From assembly GCA_016708265.1 (NCBI GenBank), contig JADJGA010000004.1, positions 434,001 to 498,000 of the forward strand: 64,000 bases of DNA. The letters are read 5' to 3'. This document shows positions 11,145-20,003 of this stretch, piece after piece. Below the pieces are notes generated by a model. The model made no database searches, was not told the origin of the DNA, and was given only the letters and a program-made list of their open reading frames with translations. The translations under genes and the position numbers were made by a program. Position 1 is the first letter of the stretch. Each line of letters opens with the position of its first letter. The stretch comes from Saprospiraceae bacterium. Lineage in GTDB: Bacteria > Bacteroidota > Bacteroidia > Chitinophagales > Saprospiraceae.

Positions 11145-11687
11145 TCATGATTGTTTTTCAGCCTGGATAAAGTTCAATTCCACTTCTGTACCTCTGCCAA
11201 AAATCTTTACTATTACTTTTAATGTCTTATTAGACTCATTTACTTCGGTAATATCTCCAATAAACCCGTTAAATGGTCCATCAGTAATTTTGATCGTTTC
11301 ACCAATGAGGAATGGTTCCATCATTTCCTCTCCGATCTGGTGCGATTCATCAACTTTTCCTAACAGCCTGTTAGCTTCGGTGTCGGACATAGGAAGCGGT
11401 TTGTCCTTACCCAAAAAATGCATAACATTTGGCAGATTAGAAAGTGACCTGATAATTTCACCTAAAAACCGATCTTCATCAGCCAGTAAAAGAATATATC
11501 CAGGTAAAATATTTCTTTCTATAATAACTTTTTTTCCGTTTCTTATCTTATAAACCTTTTCAGTTGGAACAATTATCTGAATTACTACATCATTCCAGTT
11601 AGATCTGTTTATTTCAAGTTCCAGTCTTTCTTTGATCTGTTTTTCCTTGCCGCTAATAACCCTGAGGGAATACCATTTGTTGCTCAT
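11145..11687 (-). CDS. nusG: Transcription termination/antitermination factor NusG
   Basis: Binds the RNA polymerase clamp and links transcription to Rho or to the ribosome. It has 180 residues. The NGN domain begins WYSLRVISGKEKQIKERLE and includes ILPGYILL and RSLSNLPNVMHFLG. The KOW domain (ETIKITDGPFNGFIGDITEV) begins near residue 127. It follows secE with a 2-base gap, suggesting translational coupling. Confidence 0.98.
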   Translation of the reverse strand: MSNKWYSLRVISGKEKQIKERLELEINRSNWNDVVIQIIVPTEKVYKIRNGKKVIIERNILPGYILLLADEDRFLGEIIRSLSNLPNVMHFLGKDKPLPMSDTEANRLLGKVDESHQIGEEMMEPFLIGETIKITDGPFNGFIGDITEVNESNKTLKVIVKIFGRGTEVELNFIQAEKQS

Positions 11688-11689
11688 TT

Positions 11690-11878
11690 CTACAGATTGT
11701 AAAAGAAATCGGTTATTGTCTTAGATAAAAGATCAATGACAAAAACTATTAAAGTAAATATCAGGGATGCAACTATTACGATCCTTGTTGAAGCCATCAG
11801 TTCTTTAAAATTTGGCCAGCTAACTTTGTGCAACAATTCGTAATAGCTTTCTTTCAGATATAAGACTATATTATTCAT
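11690..11878 (-). CDS. secE: Preprotein translocase subunit SecE
   Basis: Small inner-membrane subunit of the SecYEG channel. From the ATG at 11878 (MNNIVLYLKESYYELLHKVSWP) it has 62 residues: an amphipathic N-terminal helix with the conserved KVSWPNFKEL motif, then one membrane helix (IVIVASLIFTLIVFVIDLL). A longer in-frame extension to 11977 exists, but its sequence is unlike SecE and approaches the tRNA-Trp gene, so the short start is preferred. Confidence 0.95.
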   Translation of the reverse strand: MNNIVLYLKESYYELLHKVSWPNFKELMASTRIVIVASLIFTLIVFVIDLLSKTITDFFYNL

Positions 11879-12012
11879 TAAAATCAGTTTATTAAATTTA
11901 AATAAGTTACATACTTTGTATATATACTGAAAAACCATTGAATCCCAGTACAGTTCCATTAAACAACAGAACTTCACAATGACCTCAATTGAAAGTCATC
12001 TAAACCTTTTAG

Positions 12013-12085
12013 CACGGGCAGTAGGATTTGAACCCACAGCCTACGGTTTTGGAGACCGCCACTCTACCAGTTGAGCTATGCCCGT
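12013..12085 (-). tRNA. tRNA-Trp (CCA)
   Basis: A 73-nt cloverleaf. The acceptor stem pairs ACGGGCA with TGCCCGT, the anticodon loop is CTCCAAA (anticodon CCA), and the T-loop GTTCAAATC is present. The 3' CCA is not encoded. It lies between tuf and secE, as in many bacteria. Confidence 0.97.
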
Positions 12086-12133
12086 AATTTGAATTATTCC
12101 TTTGAATAAAACTATCAATTTATTATAAGCTAT

Positions 12134-12164
12134 AATTGAGTAGCCTCAGAAAGGCTACTCAATT
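12134..12164. terminator. Hairpin between tuf and tRNA-Trp
   Basis: A perfect 13-bp stem (12134-12146 with 12152-12164) and a 5-base loop, 35 bases after the tuf stop. No T-run follows in the minus direction, so it may be a partial terminator or a processing/stability element rather than a full stop. Confidence 0.6.
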
Positions 12165-12198
12165 TTATATTAAAGCTAAATATTTAAATTGCAATAAA

Positions 12199-13395
12199 TT
12201 AATCAAGAATTTCTGTTACCTGTCCAGCTCCAACTGTTCTTCCTCCTTCTCTGATAGCAAATCTTAATCCCTTTTCCATAGCTATCGTTTGCAACAATTC
12301 GACTTCTATAGATACGTTATCACCTGGCATAACCATTTCAACATTTGCCGGCAATTTGCAATCGCCTGTCACGTCAGTAGTCCTGAAATAGAATTGAGGT
12401 CTGTAACCATTGAAGAATGGAGTATGTCTTCCGCCTTCTTCTTTGCTAAGTACATAGACTTCAGCTTTGAATTTTTTATGTGGAAGTACTGAACCTGGTG
12501 ATACGATGACCTGACCTCTTCTAATATCATTCTTTTCAATTCCCCTCAACAAAATTCCGGCATTATCTCCAGCTTCTCCTCTATCGAGTAATTTACGGAA
12601 CATTTCAACTCCGGTACAAACTGATTTCAATGGTTTTTCACCATCCTTCATCAAACCAACTATCTCAACAGGATCACCAACATTAATTACTCCTCTTTCT
12701 ATTCTTCCAGTTGCAACAGTACCTCTACCTGTGATTGAGAATACATCTTCAACCGGCATAAGGAATTTTTTGTCAACATCTCTAACAGGTGAAGGAATCT
12801 GTGAATCAACAGCTTCCATCAGATCTTTAATTGTCTGAACGTGAACAGGATCTCCTTCGAGCGCTTTCAGTGCTGATCCCTGAATAACTGCAGCATTGTC
12901 ACCATCGAATTCGTATTTATCCAATAGTTCCCTAATTTCCATTTCAACCAATTCCAACATTTCAGGATCATCAACAAGGTCTGTTTTGTTCATATAAACA
13001 ACAATTTTAGGAACTCCAACCTGTTTTGCCAGCAATATATGCTCTCTTGTCTGAGGCATAGGACCATCAGTTGCAGCAACCACTAAAATAGCTCCGTCCA
13101 TTTGAGCAGCACCTGTAACCATGTTCTTAACATAGTCAGCGTGACCAGGACAGTCAACGTGAGCATAGTGTCTGTTTATTGTTTCATATTCGACGTGAGC
13201 AGTATTAATAGTAATACCCCTTTCTTTTTCTTCAGGTGCAGAGTCGATAGAACCGTAATCTGTTCTCTTAGCGAGTCCTTGTTCTGCCAAAACGTAAGTG
13301 ATAGCAGCAGTTAAAGTTGTTTTTCCATGGTCAACGTGTCCAATAGTTCCTACGTTGACGTGTGGTTTTGACCTTGCAAAAGTTTCTTTAGCCAT
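12199..13395 (-). CDS. tuf: Translation elongation factor Tu
   Basis: GTPase that delivers aminoacyl-tRNA to the ribosome. It has 398 residues, a normal length. G1 is GHVDHGKTT, G3 is DCPGHADYVK, and G4 is NKTD (the commoner form is NKCD). Domain 2 (SITGRGTVATGRIERG) and domain 3 (PQFYFRTTDVTG, MPGDN) are complete. It sits between a four-tRNA cluster and tRNA-Trp/secE in the classic tufB arrangement. A strong promoter is visible upstream of the tRNAs; none is obvious directly before tuf. Confidence 0.99.
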   Translation of the reverse strand: MAKETFARSKPHVNVGTIGHVDHGKTTLTAAITYVLAEQGLAKRTDYGSIDSAPEEKERGITINTAHVEYETINRHYAHVDCPGHADYVKNMVTGAAQMDGAILVVAATDGPMPQTREHILLAKQVGVPKIVVYMNKTDLVDDPEMLELVEMEIRELLDKYEFDGDNAAVIQGSALKALEGDPVHVQTIKDLMEAVDSQIPSPVRDVDKKFLMPVEDVFSITGRGTVATGRIERGVINVGDPVEIVGLMKDGEKPLKSVCTGVEMFRKLLDRGEAGDNAGILLRGIEKNDIRRGQVIVSPGSVLPHKKFKAEVYVLSKEEGGRHTPFFNGYRPQFYFRTTDVTGDCKLPANVEMVMPGDNVSIEVELLQTIAMEKGLRFAIREGGRTVGAGQVTEILD

Positions 13396-13439
13396 TTGAT
13401 TAATTTTTACTAATTTTTATAACAATTAAATTTATTACG

Positions 13440-13512
<73 letters not shown>

Positions 13513-13543
13513 TTAAGCATCCATGTTATCGATACAAAAAAAG

Positions 13544-13616
13544 AGCGGGCAACGAGACTCGAACTCGCGACCCTCAGCTTGGAAGGCTGATGCTCTACCA
13601 ACTGAGCTACACCCGC
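13544..13616 (-). tRNA. tRNA-Gly (TCC)
   Basis: 73 nt. The acceptor stem is GCGGGTG/TGCCCGC (with a G-T pair), the anticodon loop is CTTCCAA and the T-loop is GTTCGAGTC. CCA is not encoded. Confidence 0.96.
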
Positions 13617-13662
13617 TTATTTCCCTTGATATCAATAGGGTTTTTCATTTGACATTTCAAAG

Positions 13663-13745
13663 TGGGGGCGATTGGATTCGAACCAATTCAGACTAAGTCA
13701 CCAGATTTACAGTCTGGCCCGGCTCTCCCGCTCCGGAGCGCCCCC
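13663..13745 (-). tRNA. tRNA-Tyr (GTA)
   Basis: 83 nt with the long variable arm of class II tRNAs. The acceptor stem is GGGGGCG/CGCCCCC, the anticodon loop CTGTAAA sits on a CCAGA/TCTGG stem, and the T-loop is GTTCGAATC. Confidence 0.96.
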
Positions 13746-13756
13746 TGAGTTTAATG

Positions 13757-13829
13757 AGCCAATGGAGGGACTTGAACCCCCGGCCGGCTGATTACAAATC
13801 AGCTGCTCTACCAGCTGAGCTACATTGGC
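13757..13829 (-). tRNA. tRNA-Thr (TGT)
   Basis: 73 nt. The acceptor stem is GCCAATG/CATTGGC and the anticodon loop TTTGTAA sits on a GCTGA/TCAGC stem. It is the first gene of the tRNA-tuf transcript, with its 5' end about 50 bases below the predicted promoter. Confidence 0.96.
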
Positions 13830-13879
13830 AAATATTTACAATTTATAAGCTTTTTAAATCCTTATTTGAAAAGCGGTTG

Positions 13880-13911
13880 CAAAGGTAATATGATAAAAAT
13901 TATTAAACAAA
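13880..13911 (-). promoter_or_regulatory. Bacteroidota-type promoter for the tRNA-tuf operon
   Basis: On the minus strand, TTTG (RC of 13908-13911), then 20 bases, then TACCTTTG (RC of 13880-13887). This fits the Bacteroidota primary-sigma consensus (TTTG, then TAnnTTTG) with near-ideal spacing. Confidence 0.8.
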
Positions 13912-14305
13912 TATTTTTCAAATTTTTTAAGCAAATATTAGAAAAAGTTTAATTCATGCATTAAAAAATTTACTAATGAAAGGATTTCGTTAATATTTAT
14001 GAAAAAAACCCATCTCTTCTGAGCAAACTTAGTGAAACCAATAAAGTATATATTTGAATAGATATTACCAATCTGCCTTTTACATTTTTTCCTGACATTT
14101 AATAAATAGTTATCCATCGATGATTGATGAATTCAAAAAATACTAAATAGATTTGTCAGGATTTAAAGTAAAAATAATAGTAATAACCATAACTCAAAAT
14201 GAGCCGGCTTCATAGTTTATAGTACCAACCCAAATTAAACTCCGGGATATTTTTATATCTTATCTTTTTTTCGTTTTTATGTTTATATATTAAGTTTTAT
14301 ATAAA
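13912..14305. other. Intergenic, AT-rich, between hpf and the tRNA-tuf promoter
   Basis: About 390 bases with no credible coding frame. I see no clear hairpin terminator for the leftward hpf gene on its far side and no repeat of note. Confidence 0.6.
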
Positions 14306-14605
14306 TTAATGCTGACGTTGTCTGTCTTTATATCTTTTTAATTGTCTTTTCAAAGAGTCTATGCCGGTATCCGCTGCTGCCTCAAAAGTTTTATCCACGG
14401 TACTCACGAAAAGCTTATCTCCCGGAACATTCAATACGTATTCAACGATTTTGTCTCTTACCTGTCCGTTGCTCTCCAATTTCAGTTTTACATTTAAATC
14501 TATTGATTTGTCATAAAACTTATCCAGTTTTTCCGCCTTTTCAGTTATATAATCCAACAATTTCGAATCTGCCTTAAAATGGATACTATCAATATTCAAA
14601 TTCAT
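14306..14605 (-). CDS. hpf: Ribosome hibernation promoting factor (short HPF/RaiA family)
   Basis: A 99-residue protein of the sigma-54 modulation/S30EA family that binds the 30S decoding site in stationary phase and promotes inactive ribosomes. It has the beta-alpha-beta-beta-beta-alpha pattern: IHFKADSKLLDYITEKAEKLDKFYD, then VKLKLESN, then the terminal basic helix (SLKRQLKRYKDRQRQ). The C-terminal extension of long HPF is absent. It is 26 bases downstream of the recombinase gene, probably in one transcript. Confidence 0.93.
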   Translation of the reverse strand: MNLNIDSIHFKADSKLLDYITEKAEKLDKFYDKSIDLNVKLKLESNGQVRDKIVEYVLNVPGDKLFVSTVDKTFEAAADTGIDSLKRQLKRYKDRQRQH

Positions 14606-14631
14606 AACGGTAATTTTTAAAGATTAAAAAA

Positions 14632-15516
14632 TCAATTTGCTTTCGGATGTGCTTTCACATACGCTTTTTTCAGTTTTTCTATACTATTATGTGTGTAAAT
14701 TTGCGTTGAACTAAGACTAGCATGACCAAGTAATGCCTTTAAAGCATTAATTTCAACATTTTCATCGGAAAGATGAGTTGCAATACTATGTCTTAAAATA
14801 TGCGGGCTTCTCTTAACAGAAGAACTTACCATCGAAAGATTTTTAAATACTACATTATAAACAAATTTTGGATAAAGTTTGTTTCCTTTACCAGTTAAAA
14901 TTAACCAATCAAACTGTTTTTTTTGAAAAAAGGCATTCCTGGATTCTATATAAAGTTGTATTTCAGTCTGAATATCATCTGTCAGGGGGATTAGCCTCTG
15001 CTTATTACCTTTGCCAGTCACAATCAGAGTTTTATTGTAATAATTGACATCCTGATCCTTCAATCCTATCAGCTCTGCCTCTCTCATTCCTGTATTATAA
15101 AGGAGGTTCACAATTATCTTGTCTCTGACTTCGTGGAATTCACTACCTCCCATCCGCTCATCAAGGAGTAATTCTATTTCACTTTTTCGAATAATTGATG
15201 GAAGTCTCTTACCGATTTTGGGAGCAATTATTTTTTGAGTCGGGTTGATTGAAATTATATTCTCACGTTTCAGAAACAAGAAATATTTCCTCAGACTTGA
15301 TAATTTTCTATTGACAGATTTGGAAGTCATTCCATTCTGTATCATACTGACCATCCATGATCTTATCATAAAATGAGTGACTGACGACATCTGATCAGTT
15401 CCATACTGAGCTGCTATATAATTACAAAATTGAGAAATATCATTTTCGTAGGAAATGACAGTATTATTTGAGTACCTTTTTTCGAATTTTATATAATTAA
15501 TAAACGATTTTATCAT
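14632..15516 (-). CDS. xerC: Tyrosine recombinase, XerC/XerD type
   Basis: A 294-residue site-specific recombinase, most likely for resolving chromosome dimers at dif. The N-terminal SAM-like core-binding domain covers residues 1-85. The catalytic domain has R145 (GMREAEL), K169 (TGKGNKQR), H239 and R242 (HILRH), H265 (GHASL) and nucleophile Y274 (IYTH), so all active residues are present. The neighbours are housekeeping (hpf, truB) and no attachment sites or transposon genes are near, which supports a chromosomal Xer rather than a mobile integrase. XerC versus XerD cannot be settled here. Confidence 0.9.
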   Translation of the reverse strand: MIKSFINYIKFEKRYSNNTVISYENDISQFCNYIAAQYGTDQMSSVTHFMIRSWMVSMIQNGMTSKSVNRKLSSLRKYFLFLKRENIISINPTQKIIAPKIGKRLPSIIRKSEIELLLDERMGGSEFHEVRDKIIVNLLYNTGMREAELIGLKDQDVNYYNKTLIVTGKGNKQRLIPLTDDIQTEIQLYIESRNAFFQKKQFDWLILTGKGNKLYPKFVYNVVFKNLSMVSSSVKRSPHILRHSIATHLSDENVEINALKALLGHASLSSTQIYTHNSIEKLKKAYVKAHPKAN

Positions 15517-15572
15517 AGAAATTCAATAACTAGTCAAATATATAAATATATTTTAATATAAAAAAGAAAATG

Positions 15573-16298
15573 CTATATTTTTTCATTTTTCTCCAAATAA
15601 ATTATCAAGTCATTTAAATTGAATGCTTCATTTATATCGAAATCCCCTATTTTTTCCCTGTTCAGTTTGACAAGATATGCCCCGCTGTTCAGAAGTTTTC
15701 CAAAGTCATGCACAAGTGACCGGATATATGTGCCTTTCTGGCAATGTACCCTGAAATCAAGCTCTGGCATGTTAAGGTTTAAAATCTCAAAACTAAATAT
15801 TTTTACCTGTCTTTTTTTGATTATGAAATCTTCCCCCTTTCTTGCCCTTTGATATGCTTTCTCTCCATCTATTCTTACTGCAGAGTACACAGGTGGGATC
15901 TGGCTTATCTCCCCGGTAAGTTCGTTTTTTGCGGAATCAAGTAAATCCTGGTCGATATGGGAAACCGGAAAGAAATTATCAGGTTCAAACTCTGCATCAT
16001 AGCTTGGTGTTGAAGCTCCTAAACTCATCGTTCCACTATATACTTTATCCAGATCCTGGTAGGAATTCAGCAAAGGAGTATCTTTTCCAATTGAAATAAT
16101 GAGCAAGCCTGTAGCCAGAGGGTCGAGTGTGCCTGCATGTCCTACCTTGAGTTTTTTTAAGCCTGTCCTTTTCTTCAGAACAAATCTCAATTTGTTTACC
16201 ACATCAAAAGAAGTCCAGTTCAATGGTTTATCCACCAGAATTGTAATTCCATTTGGGAAGTCAGCTTTTTCAAGCTGATCAAATCCTCTAATTACCAT
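15573..16298 (-). CDS. truB: tRNA pseudouridine(55) synthase
   Basis: Converts U55 in the T-loop of tRNAs to pseudouridine. It has 241 residues. The N-terminal motif DKPLNWTSFDVV and the catalytic motif GHAGTLDPLATGLL, with its Asp nucleophile, are intact, as are SAVRIDGEKAYQRAR and the RNA-contacting GTYIRSL. There is no extended C-terminal PUA domain, normal for Bacteroidota. It overlaps uppP by 11 bases, showing tight coupling. Confidence 0.96.
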   Translation of the reverse strand: MVIRGFDQLEKADFPNGITILVDKPLNWTSFDVVNKLRFVLKKRTGLKKLKVGHAGTLDPLATGLLIISIGKDTPLLNSYQDLDKVYSGTMSLGASTPSYDAEFEPDNFFPVSHIDQDLLDSAKNELTGEISQIPPVYSAVRIDGEKAYQRARKGEDFIIKKRQVKIFSFEILNLNMPELDFRVHCQKGTYIRSLVHDFGKLLNSGAYLVKLNREKIGDFDINEAFNLNDLIIYLEKNEKI

Positions 16299-17091
16299 TG
16301 AAGTATAATATAATTATTGTAGTTAGCCCTAAGATCACACAATAATAAGCAAAATATCTGAGTTTGCTGTTTTTAACCAACGTAATCATCCATTTGCATG
16401 CTATGATACCAGTAATAAAGGCAGCAAGAAATCCAAATATCAATGATGAATGAGAAATTGTAGTTTCAGTATAAGCACCATCCAAAACATCTTTTGCCAT
16501 TTTTCCAAAAATCAAGGGCAAAACCATAATAAAAGAAAAGAAAGCAGCTTTCTCTTTCTTAATACCCAATAGAACAGAAGTTGAAATAGTAGCGCCGGAT
16601 CTTGAGATTCCCGGTAAAATAGCAATAGCCTGAGCAATGCCTATGATAAGAGAATGCTTATTGGAAATGTCCTTTTCCCTTTTCATTCCATAATCTGATA
16701 CAAATAATAAAATTCCGGTCAATATAAGCATGCAGCTTACAAAGAAAATCTTCCCTGAAAACAATTGCTCCAGTTCTTTTTCGAAAAAATATCCTATAAT
16801 TGCTGCAGGTATCATCGAAATAACTATCTGCAACAAAAAAGTCTTATCTTCATTCCATCCTTTTCTTATAACTCCTGAAAATAGTGACAAAATTTCTTTT
16901 CTGAAAACAAAAAATGTACTGAGAGCCGTGGCAATATGCAGTACTACAGACATAGTAAGGCTTTCATCACCTGTAAAATCTGTGCCCAGAAAATATTTAG
17001 CCAATTCAAGATGTCCGCTACTGCTGACAGGCAAAAACTCAGTTAATCCCTGAATTATTCCAAGGACAATAGATTTTATTATTTCCGGCAT
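16288..17091 (-). CDS. uppP: Undecaprenyl-diphosphatase
   Basis: Integral membrane phosphatase (BacA family) that regenerates undecaprenyl phosphate for peptidoglycan and other polymers. It has 267 residues and about eight hydrophobic helices. Family motifs: GLTEFLPVSSSGHLEL near residue 15 and GISRSGATISTSVLLG near residue 160. It lies 3 bases after the DUF3098 gene and overlaps truB, an order common in Bacteroidota. Confidence 0.96.
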   Translation of the reverse strand: MPEIIKSIVLGIIQGLTEFLPVSSSGHLELAKYFLGTDFTGDESLTMSVVLHIATALSTFFVFRKEILSLFSGVIRKGWNEDKTFLLQIVISMIPAAIIGYFFEKELEQLFSGKIFFVSCMLILTGILLFVSDYGMKREKDISNKHSLIIGIAQAIAILPGISRSGATISTSVLLGIKKEKAAFFSFIMVLPLIFGKMAKDVLDGAYTETTISHSSLIFGFLAAFITGIIACKWMITLVKNSKLRYFAYYCVILGLTTIIILYFNGN

Positions 17092-17094
17092 ACT

Positions 17095-17412
17095 TTATTT
17101 TTTGAAAATGCTGAATGCCACCATCCCCAAACCTGAAAGAAGGAATATGGGAGATAAAACCACAATTCTTTTACTATAGATCAGAGAACTGTCCCAGACA
17201 TCTGGTGAAGGCATTTTTCCTCCTGCCATAAGGAAAAATCCTATGACCATCAGCAATAATCCTATGCCCAGATAGATAAAGTTTTTCTTCTGAAATAAAA
17301 ACTGAACAGGTTCCAGCTGAGATATGTGGCCTTTTAAATTAGTTTTTGAACTAATTTGATGACGGGCTTGCGTTTTTGAAGTAATTACTCTTTTTGTTTT
17401 TTTATCACTCAT
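17095..17412 (-). CDS. DUF3098 family membrane protein
   Basis: 105 residues: a basic, disordered N-terminus (to about residue 35), then two membrane helices (FIYLGIGLLLMVIGFFLMAG and VVLSPIFLLSGLGMVAFSIF) around a short loop with MPSPDVWDSS. This matches DUF3098, a Bacteroidota-specific family of unknown function usually found next to uppP and ftsX. ftsX is not present upstream here; the next gene is gldG. Confidence 0.85.
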   Translation of the reverse strand: MSDKKTKRVITSKTQARHQISSKTNLKGHISQLEPVQFLFQKKNFIYLGIGLLLMVIGFFLMAGGKMPSPDVWDSSLIYSKRIVVLSPIFLLSGLGMVAFSIFKK

Positions 17413-17563
17413 AATAAGTTTTACATTTTAACTGCAAATATTATAAAAATATTAGAATAAGTCCATATTTATTACTTAAAATCATCATATAATACAATTA
17501 TTTCTTTTTAATACCTTGAATATAAATATAACAATGTACGAAAAATGAAAATGTTGTGTTTGT

Positions 17564-19289
17564 TTATCTTGTGATGTATTTCTTTCTGCGGTAATAGTTA
17601 AATCCAATTCCAAAAATACCAAGCAGAGCGACAGGCAATCCAATATTTAATCCCTGCCAGAGCAATTTATTATTGAATAATCTTGCATTATCAAGTAGTC
17701 TAAGTTTGACTCTTTTGGAACGGGCAGACAGAATTCCGGCATCATCAAGCATATATTCGACGGAATTGAGTATAAAATCTTCGTTTCCGCTAAACCTGTA
17801 ATCCTCCCATCTATTATACCCCATAGTGGTAAACTCACCCGACTTTGAATTGTATTCATTTTTCACAAAGTCACCGTCACCCACAAAGATCATTTTGCCT
17901 TCCTTCTGGCTTTTATCAACAAATTTTTCTCCAATTTTTCCAAGCATAGCCTCAGTTTCCTGAGTCAGACGGTTTTTAAAAAATGAAGTAAACTTGCCTT
18001 CCACCATGACTGAAACCGGCAGATATTGTTTATTGAACAGTTTTACTTCAGGATTGTACTGAAGTATCTGATATGATAGACGCATTGGATACATCTGGAA
18101 CTTGCTTCTCTTTGAAGAGGTGAGAAGTATAGTTTTTTTGATACCCGGTTCAGTTTTAACAGTATCGATTGTACTCACAAATGACATCGATAAATCGCTG
18201 ATACCTTTAGCAACAGGATGATCGGAAACAGAATTTACAAGCAGATCATAATACCATGGGAATTTCTGAATTTGTGGTCTGTCTCCCTCAAAACCAACAA
18301 CCTGAGGAATTCTCGTACACTGCAGGGTCCTGAATAAGATCAGAATTGATCCTTACACCCCATTTAAAGAAAAGATCATCTAATCCAAGATCGTACAGTT
18401 TTGGAGTAAACATTTTATATTTATTGATGCTATCGAGATTCACATCCATTTTATCTATAAGCCAGATTATTTTTCCACCCTTCATCAGATACTGATCGAG
18501 TACAAACTGATTCTTCCTGGAAAAATTCATTTGGGGTTTAGCAATTATCACAAGGTCAATCTCAGGGACTATTCTGTATGCACTGTCCAGATTAGTCTTG
18601 GCAACATAATAGAATTGATTCAATTGCTTATATAGAGAAGCAAGGTGAAAATCGTCAATTCCTCCTTTATCAGATACAAAAACTATATTTCCTTTTCTTT
18701 CAGCATTCAGTTTTTGAATGGCATTAGCGAATTTATATTCAAGCAGAGCAATGGAATTATTCAGGGCTTCTTCTTCTGATATTCCCTGAGCATTTGGCTC
18801 GAGCAAATTGACAACGTAAACTCTTTTGCCATAATTTAAAATCGCATAAGGATAAATCTTTTTCGTGGTTTTTGAGCTGCCTTCCCCAATAAACAGATTA
18901 ACAGGTGCAATTCCATCTTCTCTCAGTTTTTCAATATTTGCATTAACTGCTTCAACTGAACCATCCATAGGATCCTCAAGAATAAAATCAATTTTAGGAT
19001 TCAATGACCTGAACTGCTCAAGGGTATTAAGTACAGACTGCTGTAATCTTTTAAAACCTGCAGGGAAATCTCCATCTAAAAGTATCTTTACAAAAATAAC
19101 ATCATTCTGATTTTTTACAAGTGTCTTTGTCGGTTCAGAAAGAGTAAACCTCTTGTCTCCGGTAAGATCAAAGTAAGTATATACATATTGTCCGATCACA
19201 TTGATAAGAACAATAATAGCTACTATTGAAACAAGATTTATTAAGTTGCTTTTAGAACTATTTTCAATATTTTTTCTTCTTAATAACAT
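17564..19289 (-). CDS. gldG: Gliding-motility ABC transporter substrate-binding-like protein GldG (reading frame broken)
   Basis: Partner of GldA and GldF in an ABC system needed for gliding in Flavobacterium. An N-terminal membrane helix (LVSIVAIIVLINVIGQYVY), then the DUF4350/ABC-type domain (FDLTGDKRFTLS near residue 38), and a C-terminal helix (GLPVALLGIFGIGFNYYRR). It is broken by an extra G in the run 18325-18327. Correcting it joins NSDLIQD to LQCTRIPQVVGFEGDRPQ and on to MSFVSTIDTVK, giving about 574 codons, as expected. It overlaps gldF by 26 bases. Confidence 0.9.
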
Positions 19290-19995
19290 AATGTGTAATG
19301 AGTAAGAAAATAAAAATTACAGATATAAAATAAAGAATGTCCCTGGTATCTATAAGACCTTTACTAATAGATGAATAATGATAATCAATACCAAATTTTT
19401 GAATAAAATCATCCCAGACTCCCCAGAAAACAGGCAATTTTCCTATTACAAAAAAACCCCATTGCAGCACAACACTTATCACTATTGCCATAATAAATGC
19501 AATCACCTGATTATTGGTGATAGCTGAACTTAACATACCAACAGCCACAAATACTCCAGCCAGAAAAATTAATCCGACATACGATCCAAATATAGCTCCT
19601 GAATCAATATTACCTTTAGGTGATCCCAGCATGTAAATAGATATATAATATATTATTGTAGGTAATAAAGCAATTAAAACCAATGTGATATTAGCAAAGT
19701 ACTTTCCGAGAATTATTTGTTTATCAGTAATCGGTTTTGTAAACAGAAGTTCAAGGGTTTTCTGCTGACTTTCTTCGGCAAAGCTCCGCATTGTAATAGC
19801 AGGTATCAGGAAAACAAATAAAACAGGTGCAAGGAAAAAAAATGAATCCATATTTGCATAGCTAAATTCAAAAACTGAAGTTGAACTGAGAACCCACATA
19901 ACCAGGCCAGAAAAAATCAGAAAAACACCTATTACAATATAACCTATTAAAGTGCCAAAAAAACTGTTTATTTCCTTAATATAAATTGCTAGCAT
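19264..19995 (-). CDS. gldF: Gliding-motility ABC transporter permease GldF
   Basis: A 243-residue inner-membrane permease with six predicted helices, starting at LIGYIVIGVFLIFSGLVMWV. The cytoplasmic loop has FAEESQQKTLELLFTKPITD, typical of ABC-2 type permeases. It lies directly after gldA (8 bases) and overlaps gldG, so the three form one operon. Confidence 0.92.
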   Translation of the reverse strand: MLAIYIKEINSFFGTLIGYIVIGVFLIFSGLVMWVLSSTSVFEFSYANMDSFFFLAPVLFVFLIPAITMRSFAEESQQKTLELLFTKPITDKQIILGKYFANITLVLIALLPTIIYYISIYMLGSPKGNIDSGAIFGSYVGLIFLAGVFVAVGMLSSAITNNQVIAFIMAIVISVVLQWGFFVIGKLPVFWGVWDDFIQKFGIDYHYSSISKGLIDTRDILYFISVIFIFLLITHYVIKKKKY

Positions 19996-20003
19996 GATTT
20001 ATT

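Noticed and set aside
14632..15516. Recombinase as part of an integrated element
   Set aside because: It is flanked by housekeeping genes in a typical Bacteroidota order, with no att repeats, and the tRNAs nearby are intact.
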